Origin: Deltaproteobacteria bacterium
Lineage (GTDB): Bacteria > Myxococcota_A > UBA9042 > DTJE01
Reading direction: 5' to 3'
DNA length: 28,609 bases
NCBI GenBank assembly: GCA_016784945.1
Contig: JADHTP010000009.1
Span: 1 to 28,609, forward strand
Each line of letters starts with the position of its first letter. The first letter of the stretch is position 1. This document shows, piece after piece, positions 15,377 to 23,077 of this stretch. Made by a program: the position numbers and the translations under genes. The notes under the pieces are model-generated. The model ran no database searches and was not told where the DNA came from. It saw nothing but the letters and a program-made list of their open reading frames with translations.

Positions 15377-16267
15377 ATGGGAAAGCGGACCTGCCCTAAC
15401 TGCAAACTCGAACTGGATCCCGACTACGCTTTCTGCCCTGAATGCGGATCATGTCTCGACGGCTCGGACGCGCATAGTCAATCCGAGGAGAATATTGCCG
15501 AAACCGAAACGGAAACCGACGTGGCCCCGGAACCCGAAACCGTTGAAAAGGCACCGGAACCACCGGCGCCCGCAGCTGAACCGCCTCCCCCCGTGCGCGC
15601 GGCCCCTTCCAGAAAGGCCGCGTCCACCGATCCACCCTACCGCATCGTCCGTCTGGCCCGTGGCGGGGGACAGCGGTCGGAATACGACCTGCCGAACCGG
15701 GGCCTGGTGATCGGTCGCGTCAACGTGGACATCTCGTTTCCCAACGACGAAACCGTGTCCCCGCGGCACGCCACGCTGCGTCCCAAGGGGGGCATGGTGG
15801 AACTGGACGACACGGGGAGCCAGAACGGCATATACACCCGCCTCAAAAAGGACATCAACCTGACCGAAGGCGACACCTTCATGTGCGGGGACCAGCTTTT
15901 CCGCTTTTCCCTGCGACCGGCCCATTTCCACAGCGGTGATTTCCGTCATTATGGGTCACCCCAGGAAAAGAAGGTCCTGTCCATACTCACCCATATTCTC
16001 GCGGAGGGTATCGAGGGCGAGGTCTTCCCCATCCGGACCTCCTCGTTCACCATCGGACGTGACGAAGGCGATATCCGCTACGGCACCGATCGCTTCATGT
16101 CCAGGAAACACACCGTCATCAAGAAGACAGACCGCGGTTTCGTCCTGTCGGACCAGAACAGCCGTAACGGCACCTACCTGTGCCGTCGTGGCACCCTGTC
16201 TCTGGTGGATGGCGACATCTTCATGATCGGACGACAGATGCTGCGGCTCGAGGCGGTTACCCAGTGA
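15377..16267 (+). CDS. Zinc-ribbon protein with two FHA domains
   Basis: This 296-residue protein probably reads phosphothreonine signals or acts as a scaffold. It opens with a zinc ribbon (C6, C9, C20, C23 in CPNCK and CPECG). An acidic, proline- and glutamate-rich linker (about 30-80) leads to FHA domain 1, with G113-R114, SPRH (128-131) and N150. FHA domain 2 follows, with GRD at 227-229, SRKH (242-245) and SRNGTYL (262-268). The key phosphopeptide-contact residues (Arg of GR, Ser and His of SxxH, and Asn) are kept in both. No kinase gene is adjacent, so its phosphorylated partner is unknown. The ATG at 15377 follows AGGATGA, nine bases upstream. The last bases overlap the GTG start of the glycosyltransferase gene. 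Confidence 0.92.
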   Translation: MGKRTCPNCKLELDPDYAFCPECGSCLDGSDAHSQSEENIAETETETDVAPEPETVEKAPEPPAPAAEPPPPVRAAPSRKAASTDPPYRIVRLARGGGQRSEYDLPNRGLVIGRVNVDISFPNDETVSPRHATLRPKGGMVELDDTGSQNGIYTRLKKDINLTEGDTFMCGDQLFRFSLRPAHFHSGDFRHYGSPQEKKVLSILTHILAEGIEGEVFPIRTSSFTIGRDEGDIRYGTDRFMSRKHTVIKKTDRGFVLSDQNSRNGTYLCRRGTLSLVDGDIFMIGRQMLRLEAVTQ

Positions 16268-17025
16268 CACACAAAGGATCGGACGCGCCCTCCCCCATCG
16301 ATGGCCTCTCCATCGTTGTGCCAGCCTACAACGAGGCCGAACGTATCGGCGCTTCGCTGGAAAAGATCGCGGCCTACTGCCGGTCTTCCTTGAAGGCTTA
16401 CGAAATCATCGTCGTGGACGACGGCTCCACGGATGGGACCGGCGAGGTGGCTTCCCGTGTCGTCGGGGAAGACGATGGCTTCGTCCTGCTGACCACTCCC
16501 AAGAACCGCGGCAAGGGCCACGCCGTCCGCACCGGCGCCCTCGCGGCCAGGTATCCCTACGTGTTGCTGTCCGATGCCGATCTTTCCACCCCCATCGAGG
16601 AAACTGACAAATTGGCGCTGCACGCGTCCCCCGACACGGTGGTGGTGGCATCCAGGGGACTCCCCGATTCCGACCTGGAAGAAAGGCAGCCGTTCTACCG
16701 GGAAACCATGGGCAAGGTCTTCAATCTCATGGTTCGCATGCTGCTCGTCCCCGGTGTGGCGGACACCCAGTGCGGGTTCAAGTTATTCGGCAAGGGGGTA
16801 TCGAACGCGATCTTCCCACCCCTGCAGACAGAGCGTTTCGCCTTCGACGTGGAACTGCTCGCCCGGGCCATTCGCCTGGGATTCCCGGTGGTCGAGGTCC
16901 CTGTCCGTTGGAAAAACGACTTGCGCTCACGCGTCCATCCAATCAGGGATTCGGCGCTCATGATGCGCGATGTGCTGCGGGTCTGGTTTATGTTGAACCG
17001 TCAGTCCGCGGCAGAAAAACGCTAA
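16264..17025 (+). CDS. Family 2 glycosyltransferase, polyprenyl-phosphate glucosyltransferase-like
   Basis: This is a GT-A fold enzyme of 253 residues that probably transfers a sugar, possibly glucose from UDP-glucose, to a lipid phosphate carrier on the inner face of the membrane. Visible motifs are SIVVPAYNEAERI (16-28), VDDGSTDGT (51-59), NRGKGHAVRTG (81-91) and SDADLSTP (103-110), the metal-binding signature of the ALG5-type dolichyl-phosphate glucose synthase group. A basic segment near the end, RWKNDLRSRVHPIRDS, fits acceptor binding. No transmembrane anchor is evident. It starts with GTG at 16264, whose last bases form the TGA stop of the FHA gene (GTGA overlap), indicating coupled translation. 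The sugar and acceptor are inferred from family only. Confidence 0.88.
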   Translation: MTHKGSDAPSPIDGLSIVVPAYNEAERIGASLEKIAAYCRSSLKAYEIIVVDDGSTDGTGEVASRVVGEDDGFVLLTTPKNRGKGHAVRTGALAARYPYVLLSDADLSTPIEETDKLALHASPDTVVVASRGLPDSDLEERQPFYRETMGKVFNLMVRMLLVPGVADTQCGFKLFGKGVSNAIFPPLQTERFAFDVELLARAIRLGFPVVEVPVRWKNDLRSRVHPIRDSALMMRDVLRVWFMLNRQSAAEKR

Positions 17026-17057
17026 GTTAGCAATCCGGTTCAGAAGGAAGTACACAA

Positions 17058-19424
17058 GTGTCTAAAAGAATAGTAGTTTCGGTAGACCCATACGAAGCCA
17101 GGGCTGCCATGATGGAAGGCGATCGCCTCGTGAACATCGAGGTCGAGAGCGCCGCCAGTGAAAAACGGAAAGGTTCCATTTATCGCGGCAAGGTCATGGC
17201 GGTGGAGCCGAGTTTCGAAGCCGCCTTCGTCAATTATGGCGTGGGCAAGGAAGGCTTTCTCCCATTTGATGAAGTCTGCTCCCGCAGTCTGTCCGATCTG
17301 ACGGGTCACGGCAAGGGTCGCAGCCGCTCCGGCGTCCGTGTGGGCGACACCGTCCTCGTGCAGGTCACGAAGGAAGAGGTGGGCAAGAAAGGAGCCGCGC
17401 TCACCATGCACGTCTCGCTTCCCGGCCGCTACGTTGTCCTCATGCCCTTCGATGACAGGACGGGCGTTTCCAGGAAGCTGGATCAGGACGAGCGCATCCG
17501 CCTGCGAAAGGTACTGCGGCGGCTGGGACTGCCCGAGGGTTTCGGCGTCATCATCCGTACGTCCGGCGAGGCCACGGACCGACCCGAGGACCTCCAACTG
17601 GACCTGGACCACCTGGTCAGGACATGGGAAACGGTCCTCGGCGATTACCGTTCCGCCAAGACCCCGGGGGAAATCCACGCGGATTCCGGTCTGGCGGTTC
17701 GCTTCATCCGCGACTACCTGTCGAGCGACGTTTCCGAGGTGCTGGTCGAAGACGAGTATTCCATGCGGGAACTGGAACGGTACATGGAATCCTGCATGCC
17801 CGGGCGACGCACGATCCTGAAGCGCTACAACGATGAGATTCCACTTTTCATGCGGTACGGTATCGAACGCCAGGTCGAGGCGCTCCTCAGGCGAAAGGTC
17901 CTTCTCCCCTCCGGTGGCAGCATCGTCGTGGGTGAGACCGAGGCCCTGGTCGCCATCGACGTGAACTCGGGACGACTCAAGCGCCGGGGAATCGAGGACA
18001 CAGCGTTCCAGACCAACCTGGAGGCCGCACGTGAGATCGCACGCCAGGTGGTGCTTCGCGACCTGGGCGGCATCATCGTGGTGGACTTCATCGACATGGA
18101 AAACGACGCCCACCGCCAACGGGTGGTGGAGGAAATGAAGGCGGCCATGGCCAAGGACAAGGCTCGCCTCACCTTCGGCCGCATAGCGGAATTCGGCCTG
18201 CTGGCCTTTTCAAGGCAACGCATCCGGCAGACCGTTGACTCCGGGGTCAACCTCGCCTGTCCCACGTGTTCGGGATCGGGGCGGATCCGTTCCCCTTCCG
18301 CCCTGGCCATGTCGGCCTTGAGGCGGGTTCGGGAGCGCCTGGCAACCCAGTCCAAGCCCGGCGCCTTCGTGGAAGTCGTGGTCCCCGTGCGGGTCGCCAA
18401 CTTCCTCAACAACAGGAAACGGGCCGCGCTGGTGGGGCTGGAAAAGCACCACGGCGTGCTCGTTGACGTGACCGGCGACGCCGATGCACAGCCCGACGAG
18501 ATTCGCGTGGACGTTCTGCCCGAAGTGCCGCCCGATCGAACGGCCATGATCCATTCCGAAGAGGAAACCGCCGAAGAGACGCCGGCTCCGCCGCCCCCTC
18601 CCCCTTCCGAGGAGATGGATCAGGAGCCCAAGGAACGCAGTGGCTTCAAGAGCTTTCTGAAGATGGTTCTGGGAATTGCCGACGCGCCCGAACAGACACC
18701 AGCGGCACCGGCGCCGTCTGCGGCTTCGAGACCCCCTGCCGCCAGGCCCGCCGACACCCGACCTGCGGCTCCGGCCCGACCGGCGGCCCCGGTTTCGCGT
18801 CCCCGCCCGTCGCCGGCGCGTCAGGCGCCTGCGCGGAAACCGGCGTCTTCGCGGCCCGCCGTGCAACGCGCCGCGCCGCAACGCGCCACAACGCCCCGGC
18901 CCGGGCCAAAGGATCCGGTCGAAGAAGACAAGAAGCCCGCTCCTTCCAGGTCGTCCCGCAGGCGAGGCAGTCGGGGACGTGGTCGGCGCAAACCCGCCGC
19001 AACCCAGGCCCAGCAAGAATCAACCCAGGCACAAAAGCCGGCACCCGAAGAGAGGCCGGTAGCCGACAAGGCGCCTCCCGCGGGAAACGGATCAACGACA
19101 AGGCCTTCGGGACAGGAACCCGGCCCGGACAAAAAGCCCGCTTCCGGATCGCGGTCCAGGCGTCGCCCAAGGCGGAAGCCCGCCGACGCCACCGCCGCAC
19201 CCAAGCCGGCCGGCGTGGAGAAGCCAACCGCAGCAGAGCCCAAGCGCAGGGCGCCCTCCCGTTCCTCCGGCCGCAAGTCCCCCCCGAAGCCTCCCGCGGC
19301 CAAAGCCGGTGACAAGGGGGCGGAAGAGAAAAAGAGCACCACGGCCAAGCGCTCCAGGCGAAGGCGCCCGAGCCGCCCCCCGGCACCGAGAGGAAATGAT
19401 GCTGGACCTAAGAAGCCTGATTGA
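17058..19424 (+). CDS. RNase E/G-family endoribonuclease with long Arg-rich disordered tail
   Basis: This single-strand endoribonuclease initiates mRNA decay and rRNA processing. In the 788-residue protein the S1 domain covers about 38-125, the catalytic aspartates are D301 (VAIDVNSGR) and D343 (VVDFID), and the zinc-link cysteines are C401 and C404 (CPTCSGSG). These positions nearly match those of E. coli RNase E. The catalytic part ends near residue 495. The remaining 290 residues are low complexity, rich in Pro, Ala, Lys and Arg, with four Arg-rich blocks beginning near 624, 691, 729 and 759. It should bind RNA or assemble a degradosome. The size is intermediate between RNase G (about 490) and RNase E (about 1060), so I give no gene symbol. 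It starts with GTG at 17058 after AAGGAAG. Its 3' end overlaps serS by 26 bases. Confidence 0.93.
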   Translation: MSKRIVVSVDPYEARAAMMEGDRLVNIEVESAASEKRKGSIYRGKVMAVEPSFEAAFVNYGVGKEGFLPFDEVCSRSLSDLTGHGKGRSRSGVRVGDTVLVQVTKEEVGKKGAALTMHVSLPGRYVVLMPFDDRTGVSRKLDQDERIRLRKVLRRLGLPEGFGVIIRTSGEATDRPEDLQLDLDHLVRTWETVLGDYRSAKTPGEIHADSGLAVRFIRDYLSSDVSEVLVEDEYSMRELERYMESCMPGRRTILKRYNDEIPLFMRYGIERQVEALLRRKVLLPSGGSIVVGETEALVAIDVNSGRLKRRGIEDTAFQTNLEAAREIARQVVLRDLGGIIVVDFIDMENDAHRQRVVEEMKAAMAKDKARLTFGRIAEFGLLAFSRQRIRQTVDSGVNLACPTCSGSGRIRSPSALAMSALRRVRERLATQSKPGAFVEVVVPVRVANFLNNRKRAALVGLEKHHGVLVDVTGDADAQPDEIRVDVLPEVPPDRTAMIHSEEETAEETPAPPPPPPSEEMDQEPKERSGFKSFLKMVLGIADAPEQTPAAPAPSAASRPPAARPADTRPAAPARPAAPVSRPRPSPARQAPARKPASSRPAVQRAAPQRATTPRPGPKDPVEEDKKPAPSRSSRRRGSRGRGRRKPAATQAQQESTQAQKPAPEERPVADKAPPAGNGSTTRPSGQEPGPDKKPASGSRSRRRPRRKPADATAAPKPAGVEKPTAAEPKRRAPSRSSGRKSPPKPPAAKAGDKGAEEKKSTTAKRSRRRRPSRPPAPRGNDAGPKKPD

Positions 19425-20670
19425 AAACCTCGACGAATCGTCCGCCCGTCTCGCCACCCGGGGCGGTGATTTCAACCTCGAAGGCCTGGCCGACCTGTAC
19501 CGACATCGCCGCGACACGGTGACCCGCCGTGACGAGCTTCGTCACGAACAGAAGCAGGTATCCTCCGGATTCAAGAAGCCCGGCGTCACCTCCGAGGAAC
19601 GGGAAGCCATCCGGACCCGGTCCAGGGCTCTATCCGAAGAGATCGGCGGACTCGAGGCCGAGTCCCGCTCCCTGGACGAGTCCATCGAGGATATCCTTTT
19701 GGGCCTCCCCAACTTTCCCCACCGTTCCGTACCCGTCGGTGCCGACGAATCTGAAAATGTGGTGGTCCGCGTGGTGGGGGACCAACCGGCCTTCGATTTC
19801 GAACCCCGGCAGCACTGGGACATCGGCGAGACCTTGGGGATCCTGGACTTCGAAGGCGCCAGCCGCATCGCCGGTTCCCGCCAGGTGGTCTATCGGGATG
19901 CCGGTGCGCGCCTGGAACGGGCCCTCGCGTCCTTCATGCTGGACCTGCACACACAAGCCCACGGCTACCGTGAGGTTCTGACACCCTATATCGTCACCCC
20001 CGACTGCATGCAGGGCACGGGACAACTGCCAAAGTTCCGGGACGAGGCCTACGAAGCAACGGACGGGTTCTTCCTGATCCCCACGGCGGAAGTCCCCGTG
20101 ACCAACCTGCACCGGGGCGAGGTCCTGGCGGCCGACCAGCTGCCCATTCGATACGTTGCCTATTCCTCCTGTTTCCGCCGCGAAGCCGGGTCCCATGGCA
20201 AGGATGTGAGGGGCATGACGCGTGTCCACCAGTTCCAGAAGGTCGAGATGGTCAAGTTCACAACGCCCGACACGGCCTACGAGGAACTGGAGCAACTGGT
20301 GGACAACGCCGAGGAGGTGCTCCGGCGTCTGGATCTGCCCTACCGGGTCGTGGAACTCTGCACCGGCGACCTGGGGTTCGGCGCGGCCAAATGCTACGAC
20401 ATCGAGGTCTGGCTCCCCGGCCAGGCCGCCTACCGGGAAATCTCGTCATGCAGCTGCTACGAGTCGTTCCAGGCACGTCGGGCCTCCATCCGGTACCGGC
20501 CCGCACCGGGCGAGAAACCGATCTTCGTCCACACGCTCAACGGGTCGGGACTCGCCATCGGGCGGACCATCATCGCCCTCCTGGAGAACGGACAGCGTGA
20601 AAACAGTACCGTGGCGATCCCCGAGGTATTGCGGCCCTACATGGGCGGCCTGGAATCCATCGAACCATAG
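19399..20670 (+). CDS. serS: Seryl-tRNA synthetase
   Basis: This class II synthetase charges tRNA-Ser with serine in the cytoplasm. The 424-residue protein starts MLDLRSLIENLD and has the N-terminal coiled-coil arm that grips the long variable arm of tRNA-Ser (about 30-100). Motif 2, FRREAGSHGKDVRG, begins at about 259 and is followed by RVHQFQKVE. Motif 3 is NGSGLAIGRTIIALLENGQ near the C-terminus. The segment usually written SSCSNFxDFQARR reads SSCSCYESFQARR here, a mild variant. Of the ATG pair at 19396 and 19399, the second has the better spacing from GAGAGGA. The start lies inside the end of the RNase E/G gene, 26 bases before its stop, so the two are probably translationally linked. No tRNA gene is nearby. 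Confidence 0.96.
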   Translation: MLDLRSLIENLDESSARLATRGGDFNLEGLADLYRHRRDTVTRRDELRHEQKQVSSGFKKPGVTSEEREAIRTRSRALSEEIGGLEAESRSLDESIEDILLGLPNFPHRSVPVGADESENVVVRVVGDQPAFDFEPRQHWDIGETLGILDFEGASRIAGSRQVVYRDAGARLERALASFMLDLHTQAHGYREVLTPYIVTPDCMQGTGQLPKFRDEAYEATDGFFLIPTAEVPVTNLHRGEVLAADQLPIRYVAYSSCFRREAGSHGKDVRGMTRVHQFQKVEMVKFTTPDTAYEELEQLVDNAEEVLRRLDLPYRVVELCTGDLGFGAAKCYDIEVWLPGQAAYREISSCSCYESFQARRASIRYRPAPGEKPIFVHTLNGSGLAIGRTIIALLENGQRENSTVAIPEVLRPYMGGLESIEP

Positions 20671-20682
20671 CTTTTGAGTCCC

Positions 20683-20711
20683 TTGCCGTCGGGGGGTCCT
20701 TTCGTTACACT
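20683..20711 (+). promoter_or_regulatory. Predicted promoter of the glycine-rich lipoprotein gene
   Basis: TTGCCG (20683-20688) and TACACT (20706-20711) lie 17 bases apart, each 4 of 6 to consensus. They precede an AAGGGGAC ribosome site and the ATG at 20738. Confidence 0.5.
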
Positions 20712-20737
20712 TTCTGGTAGTAACAAGGGGACGTTTC

Positions 20738-23059
20738 ATGACCACCATGACCCGACTCTCAGCGACCCTGCTTCTGACCAGCGCATTCGCCTGGGCCTGC
20801 GGCGGCAACGGCGGCACCGTCTTGACCGACGTTCCGTGCGGCGAGGGCCATTGCCTCGACGTACAACAGGACTTTGATCCGGGACAGGACGAAGACACGC
20901 CTCCACAGGACTACGGTTTCGATATTTCCGATGACGACACCTTCGATGCACCGCCCGATATCGATGCCTGCCTTGGCGTGGGCTGCCCTGGCAAGTTCGG
21001 TTGCGAATGCAACGTGAACGGCGACTGCGAAAGCGGCTGGTGCGTGATCACCGATGCCGCACAGGGCATCCGCCGGTGCACCCAGGTCTGTTTCGAAGAC
21101 TGCCCCTGCGACTGGGGCTGCCAGAACGTGGGCATGGTGGGCACCGATCCCCTGTTCCTGTGCATGCCCGTGGTGGAGACGCTGTGCAACCCCATCGGAT
21201 GCCTGAAGAATGGCGACTGCGGGGTGGACAACCTCTGCGTCCTCATGGAGACCCAGCAGTTCTGCCTCCAGGCCTGTGGGTCGGGTCTCGAGGAATGCCC
21301 CGCCGGTTACGAGTGCGCTGAAACGGCGAACTGGGACGAATCCGAGATGTCGGAGCAGTGCATTCCCTTGAGCGGTCACTGCCTGTGCGCGCCCGATATG
21401 GACTACCTCGCCGACGTGGACCACTGCGGCAGTTGTGAAAACAAGTGCGTCTTCGACCATGGCTATGCCGACTGCCAGGATGGTCTTTGCAAGCTCACTG
21501 GCTGTGAAGAAGGATGGATCAACCTCAACGGCATCCCGGATGACGGTTGTGAATACAAGTGTTCCTTCAAGGGTCCGGACGATGCCCCCGACCCCCTGTA
21601 CGAAGACGACAACTGTGACGGCATCGACGGAAACATCAGCGAAGCGGTCTTCGTGGACGGCGCCACGGGTGACGACGACAACCTCCTGGGCGACATTCTG
21701 CACCCTTTCAAGACCATCAATGCGGCCCTGGAATTCGCCGATGGCCACGACCCCAAAAAGGAGGTCTACGTCTCGAAGGGCCAGTATGCGGAGCAGATCC
21801 TGTTGTTGAACGGGGTCAGCCTGTACGGCGGCTATGACGCAGCCCAGGCCTGGAAGCGCAGCATCGAGGACCACAAGGCCATGGTGCTGTGGGACGGTCA
21901 GGAGCCGCAGGCCGTGCGGTCCGTCCTGGCTATCAACATCGTGGACACCACCTGTTTCGACGGTTTCTGGCTGAAGACCAGCAGCGCCGTCCAGTCCTCC
22001 GCTTCGTCCTACGGCGTCTATGTCTTTCATTCGTCCGCCGGCCTCGTCATTTCCAACAACCACCTGGAGGCAGGCAACGGCGCGGACGGAAAGGGCGGTT
22101 CCTATGGCCAGAACGGCGCCAATGGAAACGATGGCGGGAACGGATCAGGTTCCTTTGAGTACGGAGGCAACTCCATCTTTCCCCCATGCGCCGGTTGCAA
22201 TGATTCCGATTTGAATGCGAACAACAAGCCCGGCCAGGGCGGCAACTCGATGTGCGGTATGTCCGGCGCCGCAGGCGGCAAGGGAGGCCCCTCCGAGAGT
22301 TCCGGCACGGCCGGAAGTTCGGCCACGAGCGGCGGTTCCGGTGGTCTTGCCGGCAGCAAGACCCATAAGGGAGGGTCCGGGGGGAACGGGAAGGACGGTC
22401 TGGCTGGCACGAACGGTGCCGGCGGCGGCGCGACTGGCTCGTTGAACCCGGCCGGGGGCTGGGTGCCTGAAAGTGGTGGAGACGGACTAGACGGCGAGCA
22501 TGGGACCGGTGGCGGTGGCGGTGGCGGTGGCGGTGGCGATGGCAACTCATGGCCCTTCTCCTGCTGCCTGACCGCCGGAGGCGCCGGTGGAGGAGGCGGC
22601 GGCGGTGGATGCGGTGGATCGGGAGGCAAGGGAGGTGCGGGAGGTGGAAGTTCCTTCGCGATATTCGTCGTGGAGGCCAGCCCAACGATAACCCGAAACC
22701 ACATCTTTTCAGGAAGCGGCGGCAACGGGGGCGTCGGAGGTCAGGGCGGTGACGCCGGTTCCGGCGGCGACGGCGGGATCGGCGGGTCCGAATCGGACGA
22801 CAATGCGGGTGGTGGAGGCAACGGCGGCGACGCCGGCAACGGCGGCAGTGGTGGAAACGGTGGGGGCGGCGCGGGCGGTTCGACCTTCGGGATCTACATC
22901 CTGGGCGCCTCTTCCAACCCGGCCTGCAGTGAAAACCAGTTCCAGATCAACGGATTCACCGGCTCCGGCGGGCCTGGCGGCGGTGGTTCCGCCAACAAGG
23001 GGGCCAACGGGCTTTCCGGTACCATCTTCGGCGCCACGCCTTCCTGCGCGTCCCAGTAG
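20738..23059 (+). CDS. Surface lipoprotein: Cys-rich modules, beta-helix and glycine-rich loops
   Basis: This 773-residue exported protein has unknown function. The signal peptide ends in lipobox AWAC with C21 as the lipidation site. An acidic linker (about 40-77) is followed by Cys-rich modules (78-276) of the type CNVNGDCESGWC and CPAGYEC. A DDNCDGIDG motif (290-298) matches the putative metal-binding element common in myxobacterial surface proteins. A DUF1565-like parallel beta-helix start follows at about 303-410 (VFVDGATG, HPFKTINAAL, GVSLYGGYD). Three further rungs (425-446, 640-660, 717-742) are separated by long glycine-rich loops, including ten consecutive glycines. The ATG at 20738 has AAGGGG eight bases upstream and its own promoter. 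It faces polA with 18 bases between stops. It is probably an adhesin or envelope structural protein; no catalytic residues can be named. Confidence 0.88.
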   Translation: MTTMTRLSATLLLTSAFAWACGGNGGTVLTDVPCGEGHCLDVQQDFDPGQDEDTPPQDYGFDISDDDTFDAPPDIDACLGVGCPGKFGCECNVNGDCESGWCVITDAAQGIRRCTQVCFEDCPCDWGCQNVGMVGTDPLFLCMPVVETLCNPIGCLKNGDCGVDNLCVLMETQQFCLQACGSGLEECPAGYECAETANWDESEMSEQCIPLSGHCLCAPDMDYLADVDHCGSCENKCVFDHGYADCQDGLCKLTGCEEGWINLNGIPDDGCEYKCSFKGPDDAPDPLYEDDNCDGIDGNISEAVFVDGATGDDDNLLGDILHPFKTINAALEFADGHDPKKEVYVSKGQYAEQILLLNGVSLYGGYDAAQAWKRSIEDHKAMVLWDGQEPQAVRSVLAINIVDTTCFDGFWLKTSSAVQSSASSYGVYVFHSSAGLVISNNHLEAGNGADGKGGSYGQNGANGNDGGNGSGSFEYGGNSIFPPCAGCNDSDLNANNKPGQGGNSMCGMSGAAGGKGGPSESSGTAGSSATSGGSGGLAGSKTHKGGSGGNGKDGLAGTNGAGGGATGSLNPAGGWVPESGGDGLDGEHGTGGGGGGGGGGDGNSWPFSCCLTAGGAGGGGGGGGCGGSGGKGGAGGGSSFAIFVVEASPTITRNHIFSGSGGNGGVGGQGGDAGSGGDGGIGGSESDDNAGGGGNGGDAGNGGSGGNGGGGAGGSTFGIYILGASSNPACSENQFQINGFTGSGGPGGGGSANKGANGLSGTIFGATPSCASQ
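22508..22543 (+). repeat. In-frame GGTGGC hexanucleotide array
   Basis: Five perfect GGTGGC units (22508-22537) plus one GATGGC (22538-22543) sit inside the lipoprotein gene and encode part of the ten-glycine run. Slippage here changes the glycine count in pairs without shifting the frame. Confidence 0.85.
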
Positions 23060-23077
23060 CGGGTCCGGTTTCCCGTT

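Noticed and set aside
17040..18119. A minus-strand open frame of 359 codons opposite the RNase E/G gene
   Set aside because: RNase E/G catalytic and zinc residues are exactly in place on the plus strand. The antisense frame is His/Asp-rich noise.
22047..22725. Minus-strand Pro-rich and Arg-rich frames opposite the glycine-rich lipoprotein
   Set aside because: Gly codons (GGN) read backwards as Pro, Ala, Arg or Thr codons, which fully explains these frames.
23060..23077. Possible terminator between the lipoprotein gene and polA
   Set aside because: CGGG and CCCG arms with an eight-base loop and three Ts make only a four-pair stem, which is not convincing.
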